From the NCBI RefSeq assembly GCF_000346465.2, contig NC_034009.1, positions 6,742,079-6,806,078 on the forward strand: a stretch of 64,000 nucleotides of DNA. The letters are read 5' to 3'. Positions 1-9,392 of the stretch are shown here, piece after piece. The number at the start of each line of letters is the position of its first letter. Position 1 is the stretch's first letter. The position numbers and the translations under genes were made by a program. Under the pieces are notes generated by a model. The model saw nothing but the letters and a program-made list of their open reading frames with translations. It searched no databases and was not told the origin of the DNA. The stretch comes from Prunus persica (lineage: Eukaryota; Streptophyta; Magnoliopsida; Rosales; Rosaceae).

Positions 1-1732
1 TCATCCTCCAATGTAGGGATCTCACATCACCTCCAGAGCAGCTAGCTTTGTCAGACATTGGATTTTTGGGGCTTTGGCTAATTCTTGGTTTAAGCATGCT
101 TGGATCAAAATTGGGAATTAATTGGGAAAGCTGACTCAGGAAATGCTCCCTCTCAGCCTCTACCAATTGTTTTGTCCTAGCCTCCATCCTTAAGGCCTCT
201 TCCCTTGCCTTAGCCTCCATCTTTTTAGTCTCTTCTTGAAGGAGAACTCTTAAACTGTCCTTCAAACGGTCGTCAAAGCTCACCCTCTGTGGTTTGGGCA
301 AATTGAAATATTGCCTTGGGGAAACACCAGCACCAACTCCCCTCAGTCTGCCTGGATGCTCGGGGCCCAAAGCCATGGTCAGCACATCATTGCTGCCATC
401 TACTCTGACTTTGCCTTCCGAGACTTGTTTCTGCAATTCATCCTAAAAAAAGATAAACAAAAAAACACACGACGGTTATTTATGTACAAACGACGTATTA
501 TATAATTTCACACGACGCAATAACGTATAAACCGACGTTATTATAACTTATCACGACGGTAGTTATACCGACGTGGTTATTTATTTAAAACGACGAAATG
601 AATAAACAACCGACGTCTTATGCTATAATTAAAGATAACAGAGTAGTGATTCCTATTTAGACCGTTAACGACGTTTTTAAAAAATTTTCGACGTGGTAAT
701 ATCATTCACACGACGCGAAAATGAACCACCGACGTCTTATGCTGTAATTACAGAAAACATAGTAGTGATTCCTATTTAGACCTTTAACGACGTTTTTAAA
801 AACTTTTCGACGTGGTAATATCATTCACACGACGAAAAATATAACATACGACGTAATAAGAATAATTCACAGTTTAATAAAAATTTAAAACAGAGTGATA
901 GTAGGCTTACAATTAATTTTGCTTTCTCTGCCACCTTTGGATCAGGGATGTTACCATGTTTGTCCTGTCTAGCTCTCTTCCATAAGGTAGATCGATCAAT
1001 TTCTACCCCAGGCATGGTTTCCTCCAATTGATCCTCCAATCCAGCATATCCTTTTCGAGACAATCGATGATTGTACTCGAGTTTCTCCCTAATCTGTGCA
1101 TGTTGAGAATGCACAGACTCAAAATCTTTGGATAGCCTTGAAGCTACAAAGGCATCCCATTGTGCTTTCTCTATGAATTTATATGTTTCAGGGGGTTGGC
1201 TTAATTTCTCCCTGTCATTGGTGTATGGAAGGATATAATGCCTCGTTAGTGTAGACTTGAAATCCTTCCATTTCTTGGAAGCAGAAGCTAAAACAGAGGT
1301 CTTGCCCCCTTGGCCTACGACAAAAGCCATGTCAACTGCTTCCCAAATCTGCTCCTTTATATCCTTGGGGATTTGGGACCATTTCTTGTCCACAAGTGGG
1401 ATCCTGGAGCGTGCCAACACACCAATATACGACTGCATCTCAATATGTGCTTGGCCAACACCTTTCCCCCTTTTATTGTACTCAACAATTGGCCTCAGTT
1501 TCTGAAGCTTTCTCTTCACAACACGAGGCATTGTGCTCATACCTCGACCAGTCTTTGAATCATCTGAGATTGTTGTCTGGCTGGTTTGTTCTGTCTCAGC
1601 AGATGATGAAGCAAACTTCATCTTCTTCGAAGACTTCATCTCCTTCGAAGACTTATCTTGAGGAGCTACCATTCCAAGCTTCTTGGAGCCAGAATCCTTA
1701 GTTTGTTGTTGAGAAACCATTTTAACAGACAA
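1..1732 (-). CDS. CACTA second-ORF protein (Transposase_24 / Ptta-En-Spm family), 3' end outside window
   Basis: Two minus-strand exons are visible: 911-1732 and 442 to the window edge. The donor after 911 is GTAAGC and the acceptor before 442 is TTTTTTTAG; joining them keeps frame (AEKAKLI then DELQKQVSEG). The first exon gives a Ser/Lys-rich N-terminus and then the Transposase_24 core (KKWKDFKSTLTRHYILPY, KAQWDAFVASRLSKDFESV). The second gives the typical VLTMALGPEHPGRLRGVG segment and a Glu/Lys-rich coiled coil. Proteins of this type are thought to bind subterminal repeats and help transposition in the nucleus, by analogy with TNPA. The start could be either of two Met codons four residues apart. 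The intron (443-910) is itself packed with CGACG motifs and a 119-bp duplication. Whether the gene is still expressed is unknown. Confidence 0.85.
611..838. repeat. Tandem duplication of about 119 bp inside the CACTA gene intron
   Basis: The block beginning CGACGTCTTATGCT at 611 is repeated from 730 with only a few differences. It includes a pair of CGACG motifs flanking an A/T-rich stretch, so the duplication also multiplied the subterminal-type motifs within the intron. Confidence 0.85.
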
Positions 1733-1769
1733 AACTGCAAGTGAAAATATTTCAGGAAAACATTAAGAA

Positions 1770-4740
1770 CACAAACGACGGTATTAAAAAAATACGACGT
1801 ATGATATGATTTTAGACGACGCAATGAAATAATCTCAGACGTAATAAATGTTTAAAACCATTATTTATACAACGTCGTGGTATATATGTTCACACGACGT
1901 CAATAGTAATACACCGTCGTGGTAAACTATTATTTATATTTTATCGTCTATATTAGATACCAACCCTAGTTTCTTTTTCTTTATATTTTATCAAATAAGG
2001 GAAAAACAAAAACCATTGTTCAGCGAAATCAAACCTGCAATTAAACAAGCATATAAAAAAAGACTATTATTTTAAAAACAACTTTGTCAATTTTCAGACG
2101 ACGCTAGAACAACTGACGAACCGTCGTGGTCTACCGTCGTCTTATTTAGTTGATGTAGTTGTCTTCAAAGTTGGAAACTTTCTCTCTTTGTCTGTATATT
2201 TTATCAAACTTGGAAAGAAGTAAAATGATTTTGGCCAGAAAAAAGGTAAAAAGATTTTTCAAACAAAAAACGTATGAGCATGCAAAACAGTAACCAAAAT
2301 AGTGAAAATGAAAGCTTACCTTTTGCGTGCAATGAAAGCAAGAGGAAGATGATCGATGTTTAAGTTCAGAGACGACGAAGAAGACGAGAGGAAGACGATG
2401 AGAAACTCTGACAATGCTCTGACAAGGAAAAAAGACGAAAAGGTTTCTCTGGGAGATTGAAATTTTTAATCGGGTTTGGAAACAGTGCATGTGTAAGTCG
2501 AAAAGTTGCTTACATATAAAACCATTTCAAAAAAATAATACGGCGGTTACATTTAACTACGTCGTTTTTAACTAAAACGACGCAATATTTTTCATTCGAC
2601 GTGGAATCATTTCATTTAACGTCGTTAGGTTTAATATAACCGACGTGGATTTTAATTTTTAAATTATGAATAGAATTTTTTTTCCCGTGACCTTTCAGTT
2701 TATTTTTCAATTACAGTGCGTTATAAATAGAGTTTTTTTTCCGGAGGAAATTTAAAACGAAGGAAATTAATATTCTGCAATATGTAAAGTTTCTTTTTTG
2801 GATGACAGATTTAAATAAAATAAGAATATAAAAACAACAAATGTGTAAGTCAAGTAGACGAAAAGTTGCTTACATATAAAACCATTTCAAAAAAATAATA
2901 TGGCGGTTACATATAACTACGACGTATAAATTACAAAATACGACGGTACATTTAACTTCGGACGTGGTAAATAAATACGACAGTAGTTTGTAGGTACCGT
3001 CGTAGTAAACTCAAAAATTAAAGTACATAAGTAATAACTCGCGTCATGGTATATTATTTAACACGTCGTTTTTATTAATTTACCGACGTGGATTTCTGTA
3101 ATATACGTCGATCATACCGACGTTGATTTTACAATTTAAACGGCGGTTTTTTTGTAAGGACCGCCGTTGGTTTTAAAAATTTATTCTATAAATTTGTCGC
3201 TTTCATTCATTTTCGGTTTACATTTAAGGTTCCAAGTTCTTCCTCTCTCAGTCTCTCATGTCTCAAAGATAATAATTTGGATGTTTTCTCAAAGAGAAAT
3301 TGAGCTTACTCGCATCAAATATATGTCCACAAGAAGAAGCTTGTCAACTAGCCTTCTCACTTCCTTGATCAAGCCTGATAGGACACTTAGTGCTTCTGAA
3401 TACTCCTTGCTTTCCATCAAAAGAGATGCAAGCCTGGCCTCCACTCGCTGTCGAAGGAAAGTTCGCTTCTCAGGGAAATCTGAAGATCAGATGTGCCTGA
3501 TCCTCTGCTTGATTTTCTTGCCTAAGAAGATCCGTCGGATTTATTGTGATAGCCTCTTCCTTTATCCGTAGAGCTTCAGAAGAAGAAGATGGGTTTCAAG
3601 AATGCGATAAAGAATAGAAATGGCTTCAGATGGCCTCTAAAGCATGAGCAATTGAATCAGTAGTTTCTGGGAGATATGATGAAGACATTGTCAATGCTTT
3701 GAACTACACAAGTCCTGCAGAAAGATATGTTAAAGAAACTGAAACAACGGCGGTTTTCTGTTCTACCGTCGTCTTTTCTCGTCGTCTATATTAAGTTACG
3801 ATGGCGGTAGATTTATAATTACCGACGTAGATTATTTTGTTAAACGTCGTTAAGTGTACTACAACCGACGTGGATTTTAATTTTAAATTATAAATGGAGT
3901 TTTTTTTCCCGTATTCTTTCAGTTTTAGTTTTCAATTCCAAAGCGTGATAAATAGATTTTTCTTTCCCGAGGAAATTTAAAATGAGGGAAATTAATGTTC
4001 TAGAATTTGTAAACTAACACGACGCAATATTTGCAAATCTGTGTCATCTGTTAAGATTATGATGTGGAACAGAGTTCCATCTGGTAAGATTTCGTAACCC
4101 TTGGGATCTCAGACAAAACTGATTATGTCGGCGGTGTTCTATATAAACCGTCGTGGTTATTTCAATTCTTGTCATTAAGTAGATCTACCGACGTAGGATA
4201 AGAAAATCAAAGAAAAAAATTGTTAACAAAAATTCTTATTAAGACGACCGTTAAAATTAAAGGTACGACGTATAAAATGAATAAATACGACGATAAATTT
4301 TATTGTACGATTTAAAGATAACGTAGTAGAACTATACGAGAATGACGTCGATATATTTATATTTTCCGTCGTTGTAAATTAATTTAATACGGCGATATTT
4401 TGTATTTTAAAGCCGTGGATTTGTTTGTAATTATACGGCGTCTTATACGAAAACCTCGTCGTGTTATTTTATGAGTAAAAACGGCAGTTTTTATTGAAAT
4501 CGTCGTCTTTACTTTCTACGTCGGTCGATTCATAACTTCTGCCGTTCTTTGTTGGCATTGATTTTACACTGAGGAAATCTGTTTCAAATAGACGTCGGTT
4601 GTTTAATTATGTACGTCGTTGTTTTTGAACAGCCATTTGAAACTCCATTTTTTAGTTGTCTAAGGTTGTATTACACGACGGTGTTTTTAGAACCGTCGTC
4701 TTTTTATAAACCACGACGGTTTTCACTTAGACCGTCGTTG
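1770..4740. repeat. CACTA subterminal motif array (CGACGT / CGACGG, both orientations)
   Basis: This stretch is dominated by short motifs such as ACGACGT, CGACGTGG, CCGTCGT and ACGGCGG spaced roughly 15-40 bp apart in A/T-rich DNA. It has no long coding frame except the captured gene piece described separately. Two larger duplications are visible: about 2491-2551 repeats at 2842-2911, and about 2641-2795 repeats at 3868-4015. Confidence 0.85.
3283..3688 (-). pseudogene. RPN6: Captured, internally deleted fragment of 26S proteasome regulatory subunit RPN6 (PSMD11)
   Basis: Reading the minus strand from the ATG at 3686-3688 gives MSSSYLPETTDSIAHALEA, the known N-terminus of plant RPN6. It is followed by pieces matching the next parts of that protein: SSEALRIKEEAI, TDLLRQENQAED, SDLQIS, FLRQRVEARLASLLMESKEY, SEALSVLSGLIKEVRRL, DKLLLVDI and SKLNFSLRK. 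RPN6 is a lid subunit of the 19S regulatory particle. Here the reading frame carries an early stop, several frame changes, and a jump from roughly residue 70 to roughly residue 110-120, so no functional subunit can be made. It lies wholly inside the CACTA subterminal region with CGACG motifs on both sides, which points to transposon capture. The identification rests on remembered family sequence, not on a database search. Confidence 0.85.
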
Positions 4741-4818
4741 TTTTCTGGTCGTCTTTTTCACTTTTTGTAGTAGTGATAATATATTGGGGACACAACTTGT
4801 CCCTTCATATATATATTA

Positions 4819-5515
4819 TGTTGGAAGTTTGAATGAAATTCAAGGACTTTTGTCCCACATTGATATAAAGAAGAAAAAGTAAAGTCTTTATAAGTGTGGT
4901 AGTCCCACACTTAGTAATTGGAAGTTGGGCCAAGTAGAAGCCTTCAAATTCGATTTGAGCATTAAATATTATGTAGATAATATATAATATATAATTATAA
5001 AAAAGATGGGCCTTGGTATTTAAATTAATTTTTTTTTAGTTTCAAATTAATAATTTTTATTAATTTGGATTAGTTTAAATAACAGTTTTTTAATAGTTGT
5101 AACTCTTCTGATAGGGTTTCAGAAGTCTATTTAAATCAGAAGAGGCCTCATTCATTTGACACAGAAAAAACATTCTACAAGCACATTCATATTGTCTGAG
5201 AGGAAAACAAAAAAAGTTCATCGTATTCTAAGTCCTAGTGCTAGGGCTTAGAATATTGATAGTTGAATCCTGGAAGGCAGTCATCTATAAAACTTCAAGC
5301 ACCAAAAAAGAGTGAAATTACTGTATTTAGGACATTGCATCAAATCTACAAGCCTTTATCTTGAATTCAAATCAATTTCATTTATTTATTGTTTACTGTA
5401 TTTCAAATTACAGTTGGTTATAAATTCAATTTTCGTTGGTATATATATTGAGTAAATTTAGGTTTCCCTATATATTGTTGATATATAATAATTTTTATCA
5501 GTCCCCGATCTAACA
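4819..5515. mobile_element. Solo LTR of a retrotransposon
   Basis: The segment starts TGTTGGA and ends TCTAACA, an LTR-style terminal inverted repeat. It is flanked by TATTA (4814-4818) and TTTTA (5516-5520), a 4-of-5 match for a 5-bp target-site duplication. Inside are a TTGTCCCACATTG block shortly after the start and a leader-like C/A-rich stretch near 5150-5330, common in copia LTRs. No coding region or partner LTR is nearby. Confidence 0.6.
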
Positions 5516-6577
5516 TTTTATTCCTTCGCTCCTCTTCGGACTGGTGCACATGGGCTGCCAATTTATTCTTTATTCTTTCTTTATGTTGGCTGCACATCTT
5601 TTTCTTAACAAAGCTTGTAAAGATAATATTAAAATAAGAGGCATGTGTGGCGTTCTCAATTGGAATGGGCAAGTAGCTTCAATATTCTTTATTCCCTTCC
5701 TCCAATGAGATTGTGTCACCTGCTGAATCAAACCAAGCTCAGTTTCTCCATTGATGTAGCTAATGAAAGTTGGTTAGCAGCCTGCTTAACTCCTCTTTGA
5801 ACATGATTCAATGTAGGACATTCTGAGAAGGCTACACTTATCCAAATGCTCCCATATTTGGATATGTTAGACTAGACATCAGGGGAAAAATTCTCACGAA
5901 GAAGTAACTTCATTTGAGAAGGGGAGAAGGGGAAACAAGTAGAATTGCTCTCTCGTCACCAGTGTCATCCATTTGAACAAGTTTCAGTGTTTAGCACTCT
6001 GAGAATGATACACTGATTGGATTTCTTCCATATTTGGATAAGTTATCGTAGACATCTGGAGGGACAACTCTCATGAAGAAGTCAACTTCATTTGAGTAGT
6101 GGAAAGGCCCTTTCAGAAACTATTCATGGGACTGACAGTCAACTTCAGTGTTTGTTCGCTTGAGGCCGTTATACTTGTCTATTGGCTTCCAACATTAGAT
6201 ATGTTGTAGTATACATTTGTGGGAACATCTTTCATGAAGAAAGCAAACTCCATCGGACACTTTAAGTCCCTGTTAGACACAATATATCGAACTGCAGCTG
6301 ACTGATACTGAAATGCCTCTTGAACATGCTTCAGTGTTTGTCCGTTGGAGGATGCAATACTTGTCCAATTGCTGCCAAATTTGGATACGTGATAGTAGAC
6401 GCTCAAATGAACAATTTGTAAGAAGAAAGAAACTTCATTTGAGCAATGGAAATTCCCTGTCGGCCACAATGCAGCTGACTGCACCTATGCTTGATCATGC
6501 TTGGCCATGTTTTTGGCTATATTCTAGTTCGAAGAGCAATATCTCCAATTCTAGTGCAAAAATGCCATTTTTTATCT
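5516..6577 (-). pseudogene. Degenerate tandem array of a ~60-residue module, unknown family
   Basis: On the minus strand four diverged copies of a module of about 170-180 bp can be lined up, near 5830-5940, 6010-6110, 6180-6290 and 6350-6470. Each encodes a version of NEVxFFMxxVPxxVYxNxSKxG followed by a linker containing GQTLKHVQEAF-like text. The clearest open stretch is 6179-6484. Stops and frameshifts interrupt the array and no intact gene spans it. I do not recognise the family. It lies directly downstream of a promoter-like block (about 6585-6640) that is shared with the small ORFs to the right, so it may belong to the same locus family. Confidence 0.4.
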
Positions 6578-7008
6578 AACTCTTGGAGAGAGGCTTTTGG
6601 AGCACCCTTTCTTTATAGTACTAATTGGAAGGAAGGGCATGCATGCTATTATTTACCTAACTCTTGGATTATTGTAGCTGCATTGAATTTGTTTACTTCT
6701 TTGGAATTCAAATTTTACATGCATGCATGGGTGCGTCAATTCTCAATGTGCATTGGAAACAGCTTCTGACCGAATACTGCTAGCTAGTCAGTACGGTTTA
6801 ATAGTGTACAGTTGGGAAGTTCGTCAGAAAAAAGATTGCTAATTCCTATATTTTAACTAGGGACACAGAAAAGAAAAAGAAGAGCAACATTCTCGATGCA
6901 TAAACACAAGCATTCTTCTGCATTAGTAGAATTTCTGGCTGCTGTCATTTTTTATGAGTTTTGAACATTGACATCTTTATTATCATCCACACATTCTAAA
7001 ATGAGCCA

Positions 7009-7083
7009 TTAGGAAACCACCAATCTTGTAAGGGCAAAAAGCGCGGCTGCAACAATCTTCTTGAAAATCCGAAACCAATCCAT
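7009..7083 (-). CDS. Tiny hydrophobic ORF, 24 residues (MDWFRIFKK type)
   Basis: A minus-strand ORF begins at 7083 and ends with TAA at 7009-7011. It starts MDWFRIFKKIV and continues with an Ala-rich hydrophobic stretch that could form one membrane helix. The start context matches the related ORFs at 7608 and 8933, which also open M-x-[WF]-F and then a basic/hydrophobic run. A promoter-like block with CTATGAATAAACA lies near 7225. No known family is recognised. Translation is unproven; support is the conserved N-terminus among copies and the shared upstream block. Confidence 0.35.
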   Translation of the reverse strand: MDWFRIFKKIVAAALFALTRLVVS

Positions 7084-7428
7084 TTCCAGTGACCAGTACG
7101 TATTAATTGTATATAGCTAGCAAAGTGTTAGTACTGTTTCAGCTGGATGTCGCTGCATGTATAAGCTTTGAAATATTACTTTGCTGCATGCAATGGTTGG
7201 AAAGACTGGAGCCTGGAGGAACCGTTGTTTATTCATAGTTCTAATTGCAATTGGAAGGGCTTCAAGAGATACGATGTGCTTATCAGAAATGTTCAGAGAC
7301 ACATCAACAAACCTTCATAAGATTACTATTTCATAATAAAGATTAAAGACAACGTACATATACTAACTTGACAGAAAATTAAAGACAACGTACTATTCCC
7401 AAAACCCCATGATAAAAGTTAAACGACG

Positions 7429-7608
7429 TCACTTTTGCCCTAGCATTTTGGATACATTCTTAACAACAACCACAACACCCACGGCAGCTCCAGCAACCGC
7501 AGCAACGGGAGCCATAGCAGGGGCAGTTACCGGTAAAACTACGGTAACAACAGGGGCAACTGCGGTAATTACTGCTGATGCAACTTCAACAAACTGGAAG
7601 AACGACAT
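7429..7608 (-). CDS. Small hydrophobic protein, 59 residues (MSFFQF type)
   Basis: The minus-strand frame stays open further upstream to 7641, but the start at 7608 is preferred because the paralogue at 15777 keeps that Met and the sister ORFs share its M-x-[WF]-F opening. The product is almost entirely Val/Ala/Pro/Thr from residue 8 to about 50 and ends with a basic tail (KNVSKMLGQK). That suggests a membrane-inserted or proteolipid-like peptide. A TATA-type sequence, CTATAAATAAAC, lies near 7712-7723, about 100 bp upstream of the ATG, following CCAATTAGAA. Function is unknown and no family is recognised. Confidence 0.5.
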   Translation of the reverse strand: MSFFQFVEVASAVITAVAPVVTVVLPVTAPAMAPVAAVAGAAVGVVVVVKNVSKMLGQK

Positions 7609-8154
7609 TAATGAAATGTTTTTGCACTCGAAATTGCTCAAAGCTACACTGTAATAATGTTTTGCAATGGAGGAAAAAGTTTTTGGAAAGACTTGAGGAA
7701 CACTTGTTTATTTATAGTTCTAATTGGAAAAGGCTTCTGATTAATTAGCCAAAATGTTCTCTTCGGTTATTGCACCTCGAATAAAATCGTTTGTTTCTTC
7801 TAAGGTCAGATTTTGCATGCGTGCGTGCGGGCATCAATGGACATTAATTGGAATATGAACGGTTTCTGACCACCAAGATTGAATGCATAACGATAATAGT
7901 GCATCCAATTAATGATAACACCATGGCTGGCGCCACAATGATCATTTTCAATATCTTGGCCCTTGATTCATGAACTTTTCCTCATACCAATTTCTTATTG
8001 GTTTGAATAACATTTTTTTTTCTTGGTTCAGTTAATGTGTAATTCGGTATTTCAAGTAATTGTTTATAAGAATTTTTTACTCTAGTCCTTTATATTGAAG
8101 CAAATTACAATTTTGTGCTCGTTTATAGATGTTTTTGTATATTTATTATGGTTT

Positions 8155-8720
8155 AGGCAGTGGAGAATTCGGGATTTAAAAGTCAAGTAGGCAAAGCTTA
8201 CATTAAAAACTCAACGTTATGAGTGAATTTAATTAATAAACATAAAAAAAAACCTAGTTAGTCAGGAGGACATAATGAGAATTACCCTCAAATATGCATG
8301 TACAAAGTGGCGAAACCAAGTTTTCATGTGTGTATGGGTCTCTCACAAAATACGAACAATAAAAGTTCGAATTCTTACAAGACATACAAAAACATAAAAA
8401 ATCATATTGTCTATTTATTACAATCATAATTGCCCTCAATGAGTTTACATATTTTGAAATCATAAAATAAAATTAAAATTCACCAACACAAGTTCACAAT
8501 TGCAACAAAGGGACATACAATTACATGCTAAGCAAGAAAAATTATAAGGGATAGACAAATACATACTTGGAGTTGAATAGTGATTTAACAAATATCTCTA
8601 AAAACCCAATAAAATCAGTAGAAAGAAGAAATCAATAAGATTAGATAAATACTATTATATAATTAAGAACATATATGCTTACAAACCACGATTACTAACA
8701 AAGTAAAAGATGGAAGATGG
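8155..8720. mobile_element. Degraded relative of the 37779-38799 TIR element
   Basis: The text around 8160-8340 matches the left part of the 1-kb element at 37.8 kb: a GGGATTTAAAAGT-like start, an A-rich run after ATTTAATTAATAAAC, then GGACATAATGAG and CCCTCAAAT. The termini are eroded and no target-site duplication is visible. Confidence 0.45.
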
Positions 8721-8771
8721 CATAGATAACAGACGACCTTACATCTCTTGCATATTAAAATGGATACATTT

Positions 8772-8933
8772 CTAACAACCATTAACCACAACAGCTACCC
8801 TAACAAGAGCTCCAACAGCCACAAGGGGGAAAGCACATGGTAGAAATGCCTCTACAACTGCCGGTATCAGCTTTGGCAGCAACCACATTGCCGCTGATAC
8901 TGCAGCTATCTTCAAAATCTGAAACCAACTCAT
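8772..8933 (-). CDS. Small hydrophobic protein, 53 residues (MSWFQILK type)
   Basis: This intact minus-strand ORF opens MSWFQILKIAAV and closes VVVNGC before TAG at 8772-8774. It has two hydrophobic stretches, about residues 9-28 and 33-50, separated by a short acidic/aromatic link, so it could be a small membrane protein. The N-terminus matches the 24- and 59-residue ORFs nearby (MDWFRIFKK, MSFFQF). Only 9 bp separate the ATG from the gypsy target-site duplication at 8943-8947. The promoter block that belongs to it now lies on the far side of the insertion, near 14700-14735. It is therefore probably silenced or driven by the LTR. Function is unknown. Confidence 0.5.
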   Translation of the reverse strand: MSWFQILKIAAVSAAMWLLPKLIPAVVEAFLPCAFPLVAVGALVRVAVVVNGC

Positions 8934-8947
8934 TTTGCATGCAATGG

Positions 8948-9346
8948 TGATGTAGAACAGCCCATAGGTTTAGAGTAAACAGCCCGTAAGTTTAGAGTAC
9001 ACGCTTGAGCAATAGAACAGAGAAGAAATAAGGGATCGAGGAGAAGAATTAGAGATCGAAGAGACGAAGGGAAAGGGAAGGAATCAGAGAGTTTAAAGCA
9101 AGGAAATTTATCATTAATCAAGTCTGCCTTAAAAGATTACAAACAACTCTATTTATAGAGGCAAAACCCTTTTTAATCTAGGAAAAGGAAAAGTAAACTT
9201 TAAGAAATAGGAAAGCAAATTAACTAATAAGAGATCCTTTTAACAAAAAGGAATCTTTAAGAATTAGGAAAACAAATTAACTAATAAGAGATGGAAAAAC
9301 TAATCCAAGTAGAATTAGGAAAACTAATAATATGCATTCTGCATCA
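8948..9346 (-). repeat. Gypsy LTR (3' LTR relative to the element)
   Basis: This 399-bp LTR pairs with 14285-14677 and differs by a few substitutions and a small indel near 9165. It begins TGATG and ends CATCA. A TATA-like TCTATTTATAG lies near 9150-9160 (plus-strand text). Confidence 0.95.
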
Positions 9347-9358
9347 TTCTCCCCCACT
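9347..9358 (-). other. Polypurine tract of the gypsy element
   Basis: The minus-strand sequence AGTGGGGGAGAA abuts the LTR at 9346, the expected position for plus-strand DNA priming in an LTR retrotransposon. Confidence 0.75.
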
Positions 9359-9392
9359 GAAAAAGAACTTGACACCGGCGAGTAAACCAAGA

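Larger units (their letters stand above)
1..4775 (-). mobile_element. CACTA (En/Spm) DNA transposon, one end; continues left of the window
   Basis: On the minus strand the element ends at 4775 with CACTACTACAAAAAGTG, the classic CACTA terminus, next to the presumed target triplet ATA (4776-4778). Internal to it are hundreds of bases rich in CGACGT and CGACGG motifs in both orientations, as expected of CACTA subterminal binding sites, and a Transposase_24-type gene. The other terminus lies outside the window, so total length and the second TSD copy cannot be seen. Confidence 0.9.
6586..7740 (-). repeat. Segmental duplication, copy 1 (partner at 14683-15840)
   Basis: From the GGAGAGAGGCTT block onward this segment matches 14683-15840 over about 1.1 kb with scattered substitutions and indels. 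It carries two small ORFs and their promoter blocks in the same order. Copy 2 has an extra ~110 bp near 15380-15490 and small frameshifting deletions. Confidence 0.85.

Noticed and set aside
7409..7654. Plus-strand Thr/Ala-rich ORF of 81 codons
   Set aside because: It is the complement of the 59-residue minus-strand ORF, whose start is conserved in the paralogue; the plus frame is not.
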